A stretch of DNA of 64,000 bases from Membranipora membranacea (GCA_914767715.1 OU612065.1:38192001-38256000), one strand, 5' to 3'. Positions 12,001 to 27,000 are shown, counted from the first letter of the stretch. Program-made: numbers and translations. The notes: a model not told the origin generated them from the letters alone.

Positions 12001-15000
12001 TTATCTTTGTTTTTGTAATGTGTACATGTCTCCGCATCTCATCCTAGTTCATTTGGTCAGCAAGATGTTCATATCGTTTTGGCATAACAAACTTCATCGA
12101 AACGCACAATAATAATAATGCAGAACAATGACAAACACTCAGACCGGGCGCCGATAACAAGATCATGACTCACCTCCGGTGCCTCAGCCTCCAGGCTGTG
12201 AGGAGTGACCAGGTACTGCAGAGCATCAGGTATGTGACATACAGACTCAGGATTCAGTCTCACAAGTCTCGTTACCTCCTTCACCAATGAGTCAGAACCA
12301 TGAAACCTGCACAAAACACAGCAAGGTGATACAAGGGAGACAATGTTACAAAGTTTGGATATTCCAAGGACTAAATAATTTTGTTGAGCAGAAAAATTAC
12401 TGGAAACTGGCAGAATGACATGAAAAGAATCTTCATCAAATTTTTCCACAATTTGACAGGTATCACAAAAACATAACTCGCTGAGGCATACCTCATTGGA
12501 AGCATGATGGCGAGTACAGGAGCGATATCCCAGGCTGTCCTGGCCATCTCTTTGTATGATTTCTCAGATACAGGGGTGTTCCTCCATGAAGCTAACACGT
12601 CCTCCCCTGGTATAATCATATCTAGGCTCCCCAGGGGGTTATACCATGTACTCATACGCTCTATCTCTGACGACTGAAATAATAAGTCCAATATACCATT
12701 ATCATCTACTTCATTTTCTATGGCTCCTAGTATGTTATTTCCTCAATTTAATTTATTTAAAATAAGTCGGCTTATTCAGATTTTCTTAGATTTTTGTCTA
12801 ACTTTGACAGCAAACTTTACTTTCGTAACTTGGTAAGTGTATAAAAACCTTTTACAACATAAAATTTTGCGTGTGCTTCAACGTTTCAGTTGTTTTGAAA
12901 TTGTAAAAAAACATCATCCTCACCGTTGCCAGTGATTTATAGATTATCATCTCTAAAGTGAGAGGCTAAGACAACATTCACGTGCAAGGGCAAGCCTGTG
13001 GCTTAGAACGCCAGCCACCATTTTTTTTGCCTGTTTTAAAATAATTATACTATAAGGACTGTTTGTGCCTAGTCAATAACCTTCAACATCAAACCATCGT
13101 TGATTGTGAAATTTCCTTTTATAACAACTACTATTTATTCAGCTGATCACCGATTGACGAAAATAACATAATTACACAGAGTAAGGATATCCTTACTCTG
13201 TGATAATTATAAGAGAGTATTATGACCTCGGCTAATCCTGTTATTAAATCCGGTATCTCTGACAGGATCATAGACTTTACACATTTATAGGTATATTTAC
13301 ATTAATATGACTTTTTTTTCCCAATTTGAAGGCCGTTGCTATGGTGATAAACATATTAATCCCTGCATCGTATTTTTTCTTAGAGTATTTCATAGATTAA
13401 CTAATTAAAGACATCAACAACATACAAGAAACTGTCTCAACTCGTTTTAAAATAATTTCCTCTGAATTCAATTAATCATTAAACAAATTTTTCACAACAA
13501 TTCAGCACATGTTTATAAGTCATTAACTCTGTAGCAATTTTTCACTAATCGAACTAATTTTTTTCAACTCACTAGCAGGGAGAGAATTAGATTTCTCCTC
13601 TTCATGTAATCTCTGGCCACATTTCCACCTTCCTGTGTGCCCGTCTTAGATTTATACACTGAAAACAAAAATAAGACGATTAAATTCACATAAATTGACG
13701 ATATACACAAATATTTATACATATATCCATAATACAGAAGAATGTTGCACAAATTTTGCCTTTTCCAAGTTTTGGTTACCTACTTTTATTTTGTAATTTT
13801 TATTTAACTTCTATTATTTAGCTACTTTTAATTTGGCTACTCTGGCACGTGGAGAAAAAAAACAGAATATAGCTGATCTAGGAATAAAAAGAAAAATTTC
13901 CGCAAACATTCTTTGTGTTACGGATTATACAAATATTAACTCGTGAATCAACAACGTGTAACTAAATCACGAGACAGGATTTTTATTTTTTGGCGCCAAA
14001 ATGAATCATTGAGATGATGCTCATTAGGCTTCACTTGAATTTTAATTCAGGTCTAAAACTGGAAACAAGATATACATACAGTGATGTGACCTTCATTTAC
14101 CAGGAGGTTAAAGGCGTAATAATCATTATTGGGGATATACATTGCTGTTAAAAGCTGGACCATCACGTTGCGAAAAGGGAAATCATTCAAAATGCAAATA
14201 CTTTGTGTATGAAATATGGGTCTGAAAGTGGGGCCATCGACCAAACCATTGCAGGCTCAGAGAGAGGGGGTATTTACACTCTATGGGTACACACATGCAT
14301 CAACCATATGGATACAATTCTATTGATGGGTGTCATTGCATCATAGCAACAATGTGATAAACTTTGGAGTCACTTTAAAATTTAACTTTTGCCTAAATTT
14401 TGACAGTCAACTTCAAGCTTTGCTCAGGCGGATTCCTGTCTTCATTTGAAGCCCTTGACCGCATTTGAAAAAACTCAATCACTCCTGTGCAAAAATAACC
14501 ATTCTACATAAATTGGTGCGCAGGCTCAGATGGGTTGGGATGCAGTCGGCTAACTTGACTAACAGCTATCTGTCATCGATATTGAAGCACAATTTATGAG
14601 TTTACAACCTCAGTGCCAGATACCAGTTGGACCAAGTGTGGTCCATTTGTCTGCATTTTGAGTTGCTCTTCCTTCACTGATCACGCTGCAGAAGGGGTGC
14701 AACTAGTGTGGAGGCAACCCGGATAAAACTTGTTCTATATACCAGTAGTTATAAATATGATATGTAGGCTTACATGATGAGCCAGCTGTGGAGCGTTTAG
14801 AGAGAGTGGCTGTAGAGAGCTGACTAGATAAGGGGACAGTGTTTATCCAGCCCGAGGGAGTTCTGCTATGGGTGATTGTATCATTCGTCCATCTATCCTG
14901 CTGTATAACACTACTAGTATCGGGCTTATCTAAGTGTAGAGGCATGGTTATGTCTACAACGGGCGAGTATCACTTGTTAATTCCTAAATATGAATCCACT

Positions 15001-18000
15001 ATATACTGTACAATGCAGAGCTGAAACAAGGAAATTCCTAGAAACCATCGTTTGGAGTCACGTCACGAGCGGAAACTTGATTTAACTTGTTCAAGTGCGA
15101 TTTGACTTAACTATGACTTGAAGTGACTCAGCAAACTCTACAATTTGGCTTCAAATCATTTTCCCAGCTCCGAAACAGTAGTGATCTATAGGTATCATGC
15201 TATGAGGTATGAGGTATAATGGAAGTTTTTTTCAAAAAATGGGAATGGAATTCAATGCATGCACAAATAATATTGGTTTTGCTTGAAGGGGCAGAACTAA
15301 AAGGTGACTTAAAATTACCTGATAAAACTGTCACAACTAAATCAGTGATACAGTTGAGATTAAAATTATCAAAATAGATCAAGCTTCATTCTTCAGTCCC
15401 AAGTGAGAAATAATGTAAAAGTATGCAACTGTTCTGAGTGTGTGCGATAGACATAGCCAAACAAAGACAGGCATTTGAGACTCAAACCAAACTAAGGATT
15501 ACCTCTCCCATTTTGTTTGTAGTATTTCTTCTCAGAGCTGAAGGCTTGCCAGAATTTGATGACGATCATGATGTCATCTTTGAACCATTCTCCCTTCTGA
15601 AGGGGAAATCTGGGCTTCACACTGAAGTAGTCGAGAGTCGAGGCATAGACTCTCTCTCTTAGTACACAACGACACGCTGCGCTGGAGATAATATTACCTT
15701 CAACAGAAAATGTCCAACTGACAGAACACAAATTTTGTCATTCTGAAACAATGAAATATTGGAAACCAGCTCTGACAACCTTATAATCATTTAATTTATA
15801 TATCAACAAAACTATAAAATTATCTTTCACGCATATCTCAACTCTTAACACAATGTATGCAGTTCAGGGTCAAATGTGAACTTCAACCATGACACTGCAG
15901 TAGACTTTAATCTTGTTGAGTAAAGTAAAGAAATGTATAGAATATGGGACTGAGCCAATTCTTACTCTGTAGCAATGACAGTCCTATATTGAGTAGTAAC
16001 ACCCTCGGCCCGATACCGTTGACATGCCTGGACAGGTGACTGGCAGGCCGTCCCACGTTGATAGACAGGGAGCGATGTATTATAGTACAGAATATGTCTA
16101 CCTGCGACTGACTACAGTATTTCGCCACTTCCACTCGCTCAGAAAGAAACTAAAGAAAGTTTAACAAATTTCTTGATAGATTCCAGAGGGTAAAGCGTAA
16201 GAATGTAACTAGTCTATAATATAGACAGGTTGAAGTTGGTATTAGGGTTTGTTGAACCCACAAACGTCGTAAACGTCGCAATCTAGCATTCCACTAACGT
16301 TGCAATCCCAAAAACGTCGCAACGAAGGGTTTTTATAACGTCGCAAACCCACAAACGTCGCAATTTTTTAAACGTCGCAATAGCTCGAACCCACTAACGT
16401 CGCAAATGTCGCAACTCAACAGAAATGCCGAGTTGTCTTCTCATTCGATGCAAATTGGTGATGATGATTTGTTTCGAGAAGTAGATAGGAGCATAGGATT
16501 TTCTAAACACGGTGGGGAATTGAATATCAATATTATATATTGTGCTATGGATAATTGTTGAGGATTTTTCAGGTTATTTGAATCATCTTTTTCACTTTTT
16601 GTATTGTTACTTCAGCATCCATCAATGCTGTCATAAAAGGGATGCTAACCAACATCTAGCAGATAAAGTGACATACAAATTTGTAATGTGCCTTAATGTT
16701 TGATTTAGCCGATGGTTGAAGTCGTCAAGAGGTATTGACACAGGTGGATTGTGTGCTATATAGCCTTAAGCCATTGATAAAAAAAATCTTACATTATTTC
16801 CATGATGAAACGCTTTGGTTTTTCCCAGATGAATCAAGTCAAACATTTTTTTATATCACGTGCCATGTAAGCTTGAGCTGTTGCATTGTAAGGATCGACG
16901 ATGCTCGGATAAAGGAAACAATTTTTCAATTTTCATTTCAATGGGAGTTGCTCCCTCACAAATTAAAATAGGATAATTTTTCTACATCTACTTATGAGAT
17001 AAAATGTTATGGTAGACAGTAAGTCCATTCTCCCTGGTTGGACATAGATGAACCATGGTTACAAACAGATGCACATGAACTACCATCTGAGAGCCCTGAG
17101 TGTGTTTATTGTGAAGTTTGATCAATGGAAACAAAAACCTGTGTGCCTAGACAATATTGTGTGCCATGTGAATATTTTATCTAATATATATACACACATA
17201 AATATATATATATATATATAGTAATATATGTATTTATTAATATATGTATTTATATATATGATGTAGGCGTTGGCTGACCATGTTTGATTTATTTAACACA
17301 ATGGATAATCAGTAGAATATGGCTACAGCAGATCTACTTAGCTCTTTTTTATTTTATTCATTGACCCCTCCTCAATACCATAGGTAGTAGGCAGCACACT
17401 GTATGTATAGGTAGAATAGATAGATACTGTTTCACCTGCTGGCTAGATAGAAAAAGTCAGGTTGCATTTTTTGAAGGTAAGATAATGGCTTTTGGGTACC
17501 CAGGCATAGTTGAACTGCAGATTTTATCAATTGATTTCATTACTAAACAAGCAAATCACGATAAAAAAAATTTGCTGGCTCCTTACCCTGCCTTGACAAG
17601 CTTTGCCAGAGGGGTTCCCTCTCCTTCTAGCAATGGTTGTCGAGACAGGCTACTGTTCGCCATGCTCTTTCAAGACGTAGCACTTTGAAGACTTCTATTT
17701 CAGAGAGTAAACAATAACAAATCAATAAAATTTAAGAGGATAACGCATCCCATAATGCATATCTATGGAATTCCCAAACCAAGGTATATTGAGAATTTAG
17801 AATTTGACTTGAATTTTATAGGGAAACTCATATATTATATAACCATGGCCATTAACAATGAGCCCCTTGGTCACAGAGCCATATTAAATTCTGTAAATTT
17901 GCAGTTGCACTTTCATTGACCTGAAGTCCACAGTCAAGGTCCCTGCCAAAAACTCAAATTTCTTTGACCAGGATATGAGTTTACAATCTGCATTTCAGTC

Positions 18001-21000
18001 TACAACCTATCGTGGTACATTCAAATTTTTATGAGACGTAAACATTGAAAAACGACAAGCTCAAAATCTTGTTCGAAGGTGCTCGAGCACTCTAGATTAC
18101 AGAGTGATGAAAACATAATTGCCATTACGCAATGCAATGTTCTAAAATCGCCACCTATTGTATGCTAATGCTTCATATGGTGTCCAGTTTAGGTTTTATT
18201 ATCATCAAATTTATATGAAAACCATGAAGTTTCATCTTGGGAAAAGCTCCCTAGTCAGTAGATAAAGGATAACTCATAAAGAGATGAAGCGGTTCATGCA
18301 TAAATGATTTCATATTTTTTTCCTATTTCTTGTATTCCAAGTAGTGTAAAATCATACTTTAAGCATAGCCTATATCAAACATTACGGTATATTTCAAGCT
18401 TGACATGTATGCAGATATTCGCCTTACTTGTGCTAAACCCTGATAAGCATCCCGTATAAGACAGCAGTAATGAATTCTGAGGTAACAAGTTTTGTCATGA
18501 TCCTAGGAAGTTGATAGAAATTGGTACAATTCCTTAATATTTCAACTCCCATAGTGTTTTAAAATCCGTATCCTCTACCAATTGGTATGTCACTTTATCT
18601 GCTAGATGTTGATTAGGGTCCTTTTTATGACAGCATAATTTGATTCTGAGGTAACAATAAAAAAAGTGAAAAAATGATTCAAATGACCTCAAAAATACTC
18701 AACAATTATCCATAGCACAATATTATAACGTTGATAATCAACTCCCCACCGTGTTTTGAAATTCGTAGGCTCCTATCTACATCTCGCAACATATTATCAT
18801 CACCAATTTGCGACGTTTAAAAAATTGCGACGTTTGTGACGTTATAAAAACCCTTCGTTGCGACGTTTTTGGGATTGCGACGTTAGTGGAACGCTAGATT
18901 GCGACGTTTTGACGTTTGCGACGTTTGTGGGTTCAACATACTTCGTGTTTTGCATATCAAAATACACTCATGAAAATGTTACATAATTTGTTGAATTATC
19001 TCCCCTACAAAGTGGAAAAAACAACTGCTGCCTATGATACTTTTTGTATGTTGTAATTATCTGGAACCAAATCAAGGAAAACTTGCGGTTTGGTACACTA
19101 CATCACGTTGCAGAGCGATTAACAGTTTTTTGCATACAGGGTGGTAGAGTTGTAGTGAGATTTCACTCCAAACACTCTCATCTCAGTCTATCAGCTGAGC
19201 TTCTGAACAATTAGTAGCAGTAAATTATTAAACTTGAGAAGATTGTATTAGGGGTGGTTGACTTCACCCGCCAATCGTCACAGAAACCCTTTTATGGCAT
19301 CAATTCAAGTGAAAATTGTGGATATTTACGCATAACTCGATTCCGTTACCTTGAGCCAGATTCTATGAGCTGCTACATTTGGTCGTTTTATTTCCGGTAC
19401 ATTCTCATCAGACGCCATGAGGGGACTTATCTCCTCCTCGTCCGGGGCGAATATTCCCAGTTTGAGATCGATGGTGGCCTGCCAGGCAGCGGACATCTCC
19501 TGTACAAACTAAAAATACAAAACCATCCTCAGTATATCAGACAATAATCACATCACTTAGGGAACCAACTGATAATAAGTGGTGAAAATCAGTGCCGACA
19601 TAAATACGAATACATAATACGAAATTATTAGAAAAAGAATACTTGCTGAATTGTCTCCTCAATCAATGATAATAATAATCACAAGACAAGCCACCTTGCT
19701 ACATGGTTTATCAAACACCAGAGTATATGAAAAGATTGAGATGATATTCAATTTATGGCCTGATTTGCAGAGGAACTATAAAAATACTATTCAGATTGCA
19801 GGCGTAAGTAATTACACACAAACAATTAACGCTACGGCCTCTGATAAATTCTAATCTATTTGCCTGGTGAGCTTATGTTATCTGCATACATCACATACCT
19901 CTATAGTGAGATCATCCCTAGCAGCGAGAAGCCAGACCCAGCAGGCGACACAGGTCTCCATGTTAGACTCAGTAAACTTCCTGATAGGAGCCCAGCAGAT
20001 GGTGTGGAGAAGCTGCCTGTGTGTCGAGGTACCCGGTGAGGGCTTAGTGCTTGTCAGCAGAGCACATATTCTGAAGAGGCACTGTGCCAGCTTCTCAGCA
20101 TCTGTGAATATGAGACAAGGATGAACATGAGAACACAACTCAGAATATATTTACTGATGTGCACAAAAGTACCCGCTGCTAACTAGACCTGAACAAAGAG
20201 CAATAGATTCTGTAACTTATTATTAATTCAGTTCAGGTCATCTTTGGGAAAAACCTACAGTGAGTAACCGCTGTACAAAGTCTCAGTAAACAACTGTCTG
20301 CTTTTAAGACCCACAAGAAGATGGCGTCTGCCTTTATTCTGTATATTATGTTAGAAACATAAAAGCTTGGTTGATAGTTACAAGTAAAAATAAGATAAGT
20401 TTATTGGCATCAAAGATTAAATAGTAATGACAAGCAGCAGTAGAATGCTCTCGAAGCATCGTTTTCATACCATTAGTCCAGGTGTACTTCAGTCTGAACG
20501 CATAGATTAGCATATAGTTATCTCTTGATGAAAAATAAATTTATAGATGAGTCTACCAACCATTAGAGCTTTCAGCCTCAGTCAGATTATTGAGAAGTAG
20601 ATTGAGGAGGGTTTCTGTATTACCCTGGAATGCTGCTTTCATACCAGTAATCTCCCCCATATACCTCGATCTGATGTTAAAATGTACCATAAACTGTGAC
20701 GCTCCGCTGCCTCTACCCTGAAACAATACAGAGCTGCCAATGTTAACCAACAGGAGTGGATATTCATCAGTTGCCTTCACCCAATACTCTTGCTAGGGTT
20801 ATGTTACAATTTGAAGAGTTTGAGCTAAATCTGCCATTTTATTTGGGATATACACATGATAACAGGAGTTCCTATGAAATTGGATCAGTGTAGGAAGTTT
20901 TACTCCATAAATGTGACAGTCTTCAGGCAGAGAATGGTTGGTTTCTGTCCTGCGTCCACGTTGTTAGAATATATGTTCCACCATTAGTCCAGGGTCATGA

Positions 21001-24000
21001 CCTCTGTACACAATATAGTCAGGGACCTCAGTGTAAGGTGTTTGTCTAACAAGTAACAAATGAATCAACAGCAAAAAGTTATCAGCATTTAATCAGCGTA
21101 ATATAATATTTTAGGAGCAAGCAACTGAATCACCTTGTAAATATATATCTGCAATAAAATATTCCATTATGATATTTATCATTAAACGATCTCATAGAAA
21201 AATCATAGACCTTTTATTTTTATGCTGTCATATATCATGATTGATAAATGAACTTTTATTTTTGCAGAGCAGAAACCGCAGAACCCGACATATACCACTG
21301 AAATTCTCTTATCATTATTGATTCAAAAGACATGTCAGTTGTATGCTGTCATGATCAATGACTGATTGATATAATCTCAATTTTAAGCAGAGCTACTGAC
21401 CGGTAGAACCTAAAAAAACACAGATATATAACATATCAACACACAACCGAGTATGTTATTAGTAACAACCCCACCTGATTCTGGGGGCTTTGACAAATGT
21501 TTAAGAAGTTTTTTTCATGCAATATCACATGCAATTCATCAAAACAGGTGAATTGTGAAAATCAGATGATCTTATTATTCGCAACGGTCTTGCCTAAGGA
21601 ATGTGGTAATAAGCATGTCTGATATGTTTTTTTCTATCCAACATTTTATACCGCAGTTATTACATACAACCTTGCCTTCCATATGTAAAAGATGCAATGC
21701 CTAGTTTCACCTTATTTCATGACTGTGTTAAGCCGAAGACTGTCTTTTAGGTCTCGGTATTTTTACGAATGGAAGTTACCGACTTAAACTACGCTTTTCG
21801 TAGCATTATTCAACAGTAAAACCTTTGATGAGTATGTGAATTCGATGATTTTGATCTCAATAGTTATATTTATTTCTGCGTGTAGGTTAACCTGTAGGCA
21901 CGTACCTGAAGATCAGTGGGGCTGCTCGAGTATCCAGCATGTGACAGTACACTACCTGTAGCAGGCATGACACCTGTCTGACTTGTCAGATGAACATTAG
22001 ACTCTATATCTATAAGGTACTCTATAAGTGACGACCTAACAGACTGAGGCGTCCACTTCATAGCCTCCTGTAGTATACCAGCACTACGAGCTGTGAAATC
22101 CTTAATAGTTTGCTGCAATAATTTTATAAATATATATAATATGATTTTGTAATGCATTGTACTTTCTATTTCAAGACATCCAACTTAAAATTTTGTTTGA
22201 TTTAATTTACAAATTGATTGGTTTTATTATTCACCATAACCATAATTAGAAAAATAATATGCATCATTCCAGTTTTCCAAAATATAATTCAAAAGTATTA
22301 GCTCTGTGACTTCAGGGGCAAACTGTTGAGGGCTAAGTTTGTCTCTGCGGCCTAATTCACCCAGTCACCTAGTCTTAAACCTCATTTATATAATTAGGTT
22401 ACAATGTCTCTGATATACCTGGAATTATCTGAGAATATATATGGCAGATACAGTCTATGTCTCAATACTAAACTGCAGGTAGAAGAGAGCAAAATGACAT
22501 ACCCCAGGTGAATACAATTTGGGCTTCTAATATGATTGTTTTCTCACCTGTCTCTGGGTGACATCATCATGTATCCTCAGAGTAAAGGGAGTATGGGGTA
22601 TCTGTATATTAGGTGCTTCTTTGTGGGGATCTGAGTCAAGTGTCTGCCCGAGACACTGAAGTATATCCAGCATAGTTCTCAACACCTGAACAAAGGGAAA
22701 ACATAAAAATGGTCACAGCATGTTTGAAATAAACAACAACTAAAGATGGATGTAAGCAGGATTATTCTGCTGATAATCCAGATAATCATCTAAACCCAAT
22801 TTAATTCAAAGTCTTCAATTCAGATCTCTTATTTATCCAGAAAGGACGTTGATTCCTTCAGTCAAATCTCTGACTACAAAGTAGGAAAACCCTGAACTCC
22901 GATTTTCAGCCTTTCATAACTCACAGAATCATTTGCATTCATATGAATCTTTGAACTTCAAGCTCATGGCTAAGTAAACCTTTATATCTGTCAAACTACA
23001 TATGGACTTGTCTTTTACTTGATGTTGTGAAGGCAACTCCAGATTCAAACAACATTTAGTTCCTTTTAACTTCTTGGAAAAACATTGATCAAGCCTATTA
23101 ATTCATACATTTCACAGACATTTGTAGCTGCTACCAGTACCACACTTTAAATCCAGAGAAAATACTCAATGCTATCAATGGCCAAAAAAGCCGTACACAT
23201 AGGTAAAATTTTACAAGATGTTATATATGTTTTGGGTAAAAAGAAGCCTCATGTCTGTAAATCAGGTTCATTACCTGACCATTCCAGAGAAGATGTGGAA
23301 ATCTGTCTACAAGTCCAGACAGGTATTTATCTGCCACTCTTCTCATACGCTTGTGTACATTATTAAACTGTACCAGGAGGAAGTGAGCGTGAAACACAAG
23401 CTCATTCTCCCTGTCGATAGTCTGAGGCTGTGAACAGAAGAGGCAGGGGCATCAGCTGCAGGCTTTATCAGCCACAAATCACACAAAGACAAGACAGCAG
23501 AGCAGGGCCCTCAAATTGAATTATGCAAAAAACTTCATCTGATTGTTCTTTGATAACAGAATGAACCTTCCCGGAGATTTAAACATATAATTCACTGCTT
23601 GATGAAATTGTATAGGTTCTATGTGAACAATGTACGAAAGAATTGCTGGTACCAAAAGAGCAGGTGATTTGAGTAGAAAATGATGTTGATTTCTTCTCAG
23701 CAGAGTTATTATTTAATGACAATAATAATTTTGCTCTTACCTTGAGCGACATTTTATCGAGGAACTTTTTGAAGGCGTCATCAGTAATACAGAGAATACA
23801 CTGCCACATCTGAGCTTTATCCTTATATATACTCGAGTCCTCCAGATACAAGAATAAACTCTGATAGGCTATCGGGTCATTGGAGTGTACAACCCTGTAA
23901 AAATTGTATAGAAACATAGGCCTACGACACTGGGTTGTTTGTCTTGTCAACCTGATGACCTTTAAGGGTCTCAAAGTTTGGCCTTATATTCCTCTTTTTA

Positions 24001-27000
24001 GATAACTATGGAGTGGTTGTCGGGGCATTTCATTATCAATATGCTGGGGAGATGGCTGCTGATAGTGAAGTGTCACTAATACAACACGGTAGTGGTAAAG
24101 CTAACCCATATGTGTCCAATTAGACAGAAAAGGTGACTATACCTGAAACAGCATTATCAACCATGTCCTTAATAAGCCTGCCCTGTTTTCAAGACAGGCT
24201 TGTTCCAAATCAACTGGTGCCCTTCTGAAAAGAGTGTAACAAAGTCTAATTTTCTATAGTTCTGCACATTCATTTTAGAATCTAGCCTGTGTTCTTGAGA
24301 TGCTGTGACTGAGGACAGTAGTGAAACCCCTTCTATCAATTACAACAGTGTAAGTACCCCAGCTAGTTCAATGATGCCATGTCTTAGACTAGCTGAGTGG
24401 GTATATATTCATATACATACCTGAGGGTTTCTAGTTTATAGACAGCGAGTAGATAGAGACACTGATTAAAGTTCATCCTGTTAACTAGAGGTGTTATCTC
24501 CTGGGGATGTCCTAACATGTGTATAATATTAGATCTCAGCTCCACTACCTCATTCTATAATATATCATATTATAGTCAAATCATATTATACATGTTCTGT
24601 CCCTTCAGTAGAGAAAACCTCTAATATATTTTCATTTCTGCCTGAAAGTTTATCCTAAGATCTCTAATAATTGACCAGCTTTGTAGATCAATCAGTTTTT
24701 TTGCTTGATGTAATTAGTGATAACATAAATAAACAACCACTTTTGGCTAAGATTGCTCTGTGTAACCAATATAGATAGTAAGGAGATAGATAGATAGATA
24801 GAGATAGAGATAGATAGTAAGGAGGGATAGTAAACAAAGACTGGAAACATACAACCAACCACAACAGCATTGACCCTGTGTATAAAAAGTATGTAAAATT
24901 CATAAAGCTTGCACTTCCAGGAGCAACTGAAGCACCAGCACCTGATATTAGACAACTCACGGGTGCCACGTGTTCCTCTTTGATAGCCGTAGTGTAAAGA
25001 AGCTCCGACCTCAAGTGCTCCTTAGAGATGAGCAGAGGTGAGCGGGTAGCTATAAAACAAACTCCTTCATACCACTCCTTCAGCCACACACCTGTCAAAA
25101 TACATCAAAATATTTACAATACAACCATAGCCTAAGGATGCTGTGTTTGTGTAGCTGGTGCTTGTTATCGTCGATAACAACTAACAGATATAAATATGGA
25201 CATATGTATCAATATGTTTATGGAGTGTTCATGTTTTTAAATATATATTATGAATATATGGATTTTTAAATTTTCTATCGATAACTAACAATGATGAAAT
25301 AATCTTCGACACACCCTTTTATCAGTTTAGACCCACTAGATTACAGCTTAGAAGTGAGGACCGTGGAGGTTATTGAAACAGCTACATAAGTATTGTGGAA
25401 GAAATTGGTGTACTATGCAGAAGTATGGAAGTCAGGTTGTTATAAATCCATATTGCAATGAAAACTAGCTGGAGTAACTGCATGTTTTGTGGGTGGGTAG
25501 TCATGGACTCGATCCCTGATTAAATCATTTTGTGTACTCAATCTAAACACTTCAACACTTACCGTCTTCAGTAGCGAACCCCATGATACTGACATAAAAC
25601 CACAGGTCTCTGAACAGCTTATGTAGACGAGGCTTCGGATCTTTGATGTAAGGTATTCTACGTAACAGTGTGGCTATCACCGGGATTAGTACTCCCAGGT
25701 TACCGGCGCTGCTAGATACCTGGTGTAGGATTGCAAATTGATAGGTAGTACTTTCAGTTAGTGAGTACATGTATTGTAAGCCTGCTTAGTTAATTTGGAC
25801 ACATGGTTTGAGTTCCTTGCCTATATCATTCCTTTAGCTCGTCCAATATCTCATTTGTAGAGATCAGCATTATTTTATCAAAATATATAATTATTGATGT
25901 CTCCAAATTGTACAATTTCTTCTATCAAGTAGTAGCTTAGTAGTATTATGGTGGGTGGAGGTATGACGCATAGAGACCAGCATCTCAGGAAATTCGAAAA
26001 ACCCTACCATAACACTGGTGCACAGAAGCACATCAGAGTGAACACAAAGATTAGAGCGGTCACCCACCTTGAGAGCGTTAGAGGTTTTGACACTGTGCTG
26101 TTTGGCGTCCAGTCCGAGCTGTACAAATAGTTCGAGGATTCTAATGAGGAAATCCATGAGGTCCCCATCACCCTGCATGTTCTCAGCGATGGATGTAAAG
26201 GCGTCTATTATCTTACTGGATACATTACGGTATCGGTGTACATTTCCTACAAAAGAAAATAGAATTAGCGATATGCAGTACATAAAATTAGCAATATGCT
26301 ATGTTATTTAGCCAGCCTCAGTCATGTCCGTCTTCTCATTGGTGAAATAAATTGGATTGTAGTGACTAGCTGTAGGCACTGGATTTCTCATATACATAAG
26401 AACATAGCCGGTAAATATGACCGTGATAGAAACTGGTTCTGCATGTTACGTAGTCATATAGAACATCTCAGCTTTTACAACAAGTCATCAAACCTCAAAC
26501 ACACACAAATTTCTTCAGCGCGCACAGATACAAAAAAAAAGTTATGGAAGGTTTTAACTCCTACCTGTACCTTCCGGAGTGTAAGCTTGGCTGCTCTCCA
26601 CAGAGATCCTTGTGAACATCTGCATCACTTCTGGGTAAACTGCAGGCTGTAACATAAAATAACAAAACATATCGACTTATATTTTACATAGAGATGTAGA
26701 TCTTTCAACTTTCTTAATGTTAGTATGAACTTTTAAAACAAACAAAATATACCATTACATAAGTCATGAGACCCTAAAAGATGGTAATTTCAATGTAATT
26801 ACAGGATAGTTGGGTTTATTGTGTTATTTTTGGGTTTCACTGAATAAGAGATACGAAGCTGGGAGGTCTTTCAATTAATCACAATTAAATCACTATCTGA
26901 TCACTCGTCCACTGAGTGAGTGTGATCTGCTGGAGGCCGCTCATTCCTTGATGGAACTATATACGTTCGGAGTGAACAATTTGGAAGCTAGTTTGCCTAA

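Larger units (their letters stand above)
9141..12173. other. 3-kb rest of the host PI4KA intron after YHYH gene 2
   Basis: This stretch holds the 3' region of YHYH gene 2, with AATAAA at 9330-9335 as a candidate poly(A) signal, about 190 bases after the stop. It also has a short ATC microsatellite near 10678-10695 and two diverged copies of a dispersed repeat (about 10740-10880 and 11400-11545). No gene is supported here. Confidence 0.6.
1..16137 (-). other. PI4KA: PI4KA exon map, exons 25-32
   Basis: Coding exons continue in transcript order: 15966-16137, 15503-15697, 14774-14953, 13573-13658, 12492-12673, 12174-12306, 281-460, then 1-117, which is cut by the window edge. Exon 26 begins after a less obvious acceptor at 15698-15699; I chose it because it alone restores the frame into the conserved block [15 protein letters not shown]. 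Exon 32 reads [18 protein letters not shown] and ends in [11 protein letters not shown], which matches the family just before the kinase domain. The intron between exons 30 and 31 is 11.7 kb (461-12,173), far longer than any other in this gene, and carries the two YHYH genes on the opposite strand. The introns at 12674-13572, 13659-14773 and 14954-15502 show no gene. Confidence 0.9.
16250..18938. mobile_element. Transposon-like element with long terminal inverted repeats and no visible transposase
   Basis: The ends begin TGTTGAACCCACAAACGTCG on the left and carry the reverse complement on the right. The inverted arms run about 16250-16680 and 18583-18938. Their outer 150 bp carry eight to nine copies of GCGACGTT or its complement, resembling the subterminal transposase-binding repeats of cut-and-paste elements. 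The inner arms share blocks such as CATCTAGCAGATAAAGTGAC. The interior of about 1.9 kb has only short reading frames and no transposase motif, so the element looks non-autonomous. I see no clear target-site duplication: left flank ATTAGGGTT, right flank TACTTCGTG. It sits in the intron between PI4KA exons 24 and 25. The superfamily is not assigned. Confidence 0.75.
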
